Source: Chitinophagaceae bacterium (GTDB lineage Bacteria > Bacteroidota > Bacteroidia > Chitinophagales > Chitinophagaceae). From it: a stretch of DNA of 5,799 nt. Position numbers and translations under genes: made by a program. Below, piece after piece: positions 5,463 through 5,799 of the stretch (position 1 is its first letter; every line of letters begins with the position of its first letter). Location of the stretch: NCBI GenBank assembly GCA_020846105.1, contig JADLEN010000097.1:1-5799 (forward strand), read 5' to 3'. The notes below the pieces were generated by a model. The model did not search any database, was not told where the DNA came from, and was given only the letters and a program-made list of their open reading frames with translations.

Positions 5463-5565
5463 TTTAGTGTTATTCTATTTTATTAGATAATAGCCCGAAA
5501 GTCAATAGAATAAGGTACTTTACTTTTTTTTAAAATTTAATAGAGTTGCACTAAATAACACTAAA
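5463..5565. repeat. Nested inverted repeats upstream of the integrase
   Basis: Three exact pairs are nested. TTTAGTGTTATT (5463-5474) pairs with AATAACACTAAA (5554-5565), 12 bp. TTATTCTATT (5470-5479) pairs with AATAGAATAA (5504-5513), 10 bp. Within the second spacer, TATTA-GA-TAATA (5481-5492) forms a third pair. Such clusters near attachment sites often hold integrase arm-type or excisionase sites, but here that is inference. Confidence 0.5.
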
Positions 5566-5568
5566 CAA
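5549..5568 (+). repeat. Tandem 10-bp repeat, candidate arm-type sites
   Basis: CACTAAATAA (5549-5558) is followed directly by CACTAAACAA (5559-5568), 9 of 10 identical. The one-turn spacing would place two bound proteins on the same face of the helix. The second unit overlaps the right arm of the 12-bp inverted repeat. Confidence 0.4.
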
Positions 5569-5576
5569 AGAAAATC

Positions 5577-5596
5577 TGTCCCCCCACGTGTCCCCC
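5577..5596 (+). promoter_or_regulatory. Paired TGTCCCCC motif upstream of the integrase
   Basis: TGTCCCCC occurs at 5577-5584 and 5589-5596, 12 bases apart, with a CACGTG palindrome between them. The C-runs stand out in a very AT-rich region. They lie just upstream of the integrase -7 box, where a repressor or the integrase itself could bind. The function is inferred from position only. Confidence 0.35.
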
Positions 5597-5610
5597 AATA
5601 TTTAATCCAT

Positions 5611-5618
5611 TACTTTTG
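5611..5618 (+). promoter_or_regulatory. Likely -7 promoter box of the integrase
   Basis: TACTTTTG matches the Bacteroidota -7 consensus TAnnTTTG exactly. Transcription would start near 5625, about 15 bases before the ATG at 5641. A -33 TTG is not evident; the C-rich repeats occupy that region. Confidence 0.45.
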
Positions 5619-5640
5619 TATTGTTCAAAATGCAAACAGA

Positions 5641-5799
5641 ATGGAAATTTCCTTTTACCTCAAAGACGGTAAGGCGGTAAAACCTACGCCAATTTATGCC
5701 CGAATTACGCTCAACACCAGCGTAAAATTTAAGTACTACCTACAGGAAAAAATATTGCCTAAAAATTGGAATGTAGAGGAACAAAAGGTTCGTAAAACC
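5641..5799 (+). CDS. Tyrosine recombinase/integrase, N-terminal part (runs off the right edge)
   Basis: The 53 visible codons begin MEISFYLKDGKAVKPTP and continue IYARITLN, KFKYYLQEKILPKNWN and EEQKVRKT. This is the arm-type DNA-binding domain at the N-terminus of Bacteroidota site-specific integrases: a small beta-sheet with the IYARI strand, a K-Y-Y strand, then E-K-I-x-P-x-x-W-N. Full-length relatives have about 400 residues, with a SAM-like core-binding domain and an R-H-R-Y catalytic domain, all beyond the window. The frame is open to the edge. An ATG at 5630 lies in another frame that stops after 16 codons, so 5641 is the start. The upstream repeats and tRNA-like end fit an integrase next to its attachment site. 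Which element it belongs to (prophage, conjugative or mobilizable element, or island) cannot be told here. Confidence 0.85.
   Translation, partial: MEISFYLKDGKAVKPTPIYARITLNTSVKFKYYLQEKILPKNWNVEEQKVRKT

Larger units (their letters stand above)
5355..5505 (+). repeat. 12-bp direct repeat flanking the terminator and tRNA-like end
   Basis: CCCGAAAGTCAA occurs at 5355-5366 and again at 5494-5505, exact and in the same orientation, 139 bases apart. The pair brackets the terminator, the palindrome and the tRNA-like end. The copies could be protein-binding sites or att-type direct repeats of a small insertion. Confidence 0.5.

Noticed and set aside
5434..5510. Functional tRNA gene on the minus strand
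   Set aside because: Only a T-arm/acceptor-like end is present; no anticodon or D-arm can be folded and the loop lacks TTC.
5355..5600. CRISPR array
   Set aside because: The repeats are only 8-12 bp, in pairs of different sequence and orientation, without regular spacers.

Overview
The window reads as a chromosomal segment from a member of the Bacteroidota, most like the Chitinophagales/Sphingobacteriales. The evidence is a Bacteroidota-style ClpC, a core-only RhlE-type helicase, an integrase with the Bacteroidota arm-binding N-terminus, no strong Shine-Dalgarno sequences, and several matches to the Bacteroidota -7 promoter box TAnnTTTG. No 16S or other taxonomic marker is present, so this is an inference from protein style.

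Layout, left to right. Positions 1-83 hold the tail of an intergenic region: a short motif repeated later in the window, then a strong bidirectional terminator. clpC (minus, 107-2650) encodes a complete 847-residue Hsp100 unfoldase. A 130-base divergent control region with a perfect 7-8-7 dyad separates it from a small STAS-like gene (plus, 2781-3158). A bidirectional terminator (3188-3231) lies between that gene and the convergent DEAD-box RNA helicase gene (minus, 3253-4380). These three intact genes look like ordinary housekeeping or stress functions: protein unfolding and degradation, a probable regulatory STAS protein, and RNA remodelling.

From 4381 rightward the character changes. A gene-free stretch of about 340 bases contains a GC-richer, hairpin-bearing element (about 4592-4712) that looks like a dispersed intergenic repeat. 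It is followed by a 64-residue DUF4177-like gene (minus, 4723-4917) and by the 5' part of a staphylococcal-nuclease-type gene (plus, 4956-5180) that stops halfway through its domain, inside a perfect 10-bp inverted repeat.

Positions 5181-5640 have no gene but are crowded with inverted and direct repeats, a minus-strand terminator and a sequence resembling a tRNA 3' end ending in CCA. They lead into the start of a tyrosine recombinase gene (plus, 5641 to beyond the right edge). The simplest reading is that the chromosome/mobile-element boundary lies at about 5410-5475, and that the integrase starts an integrated element whose cargo is outside the window. No complete novel system is visible here. 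The most interesting items are the attachment-site architecture, the hairpin repeat element, the post-stop repeat motif, and a D-to-E change in the second Walker B motif of ClpC.
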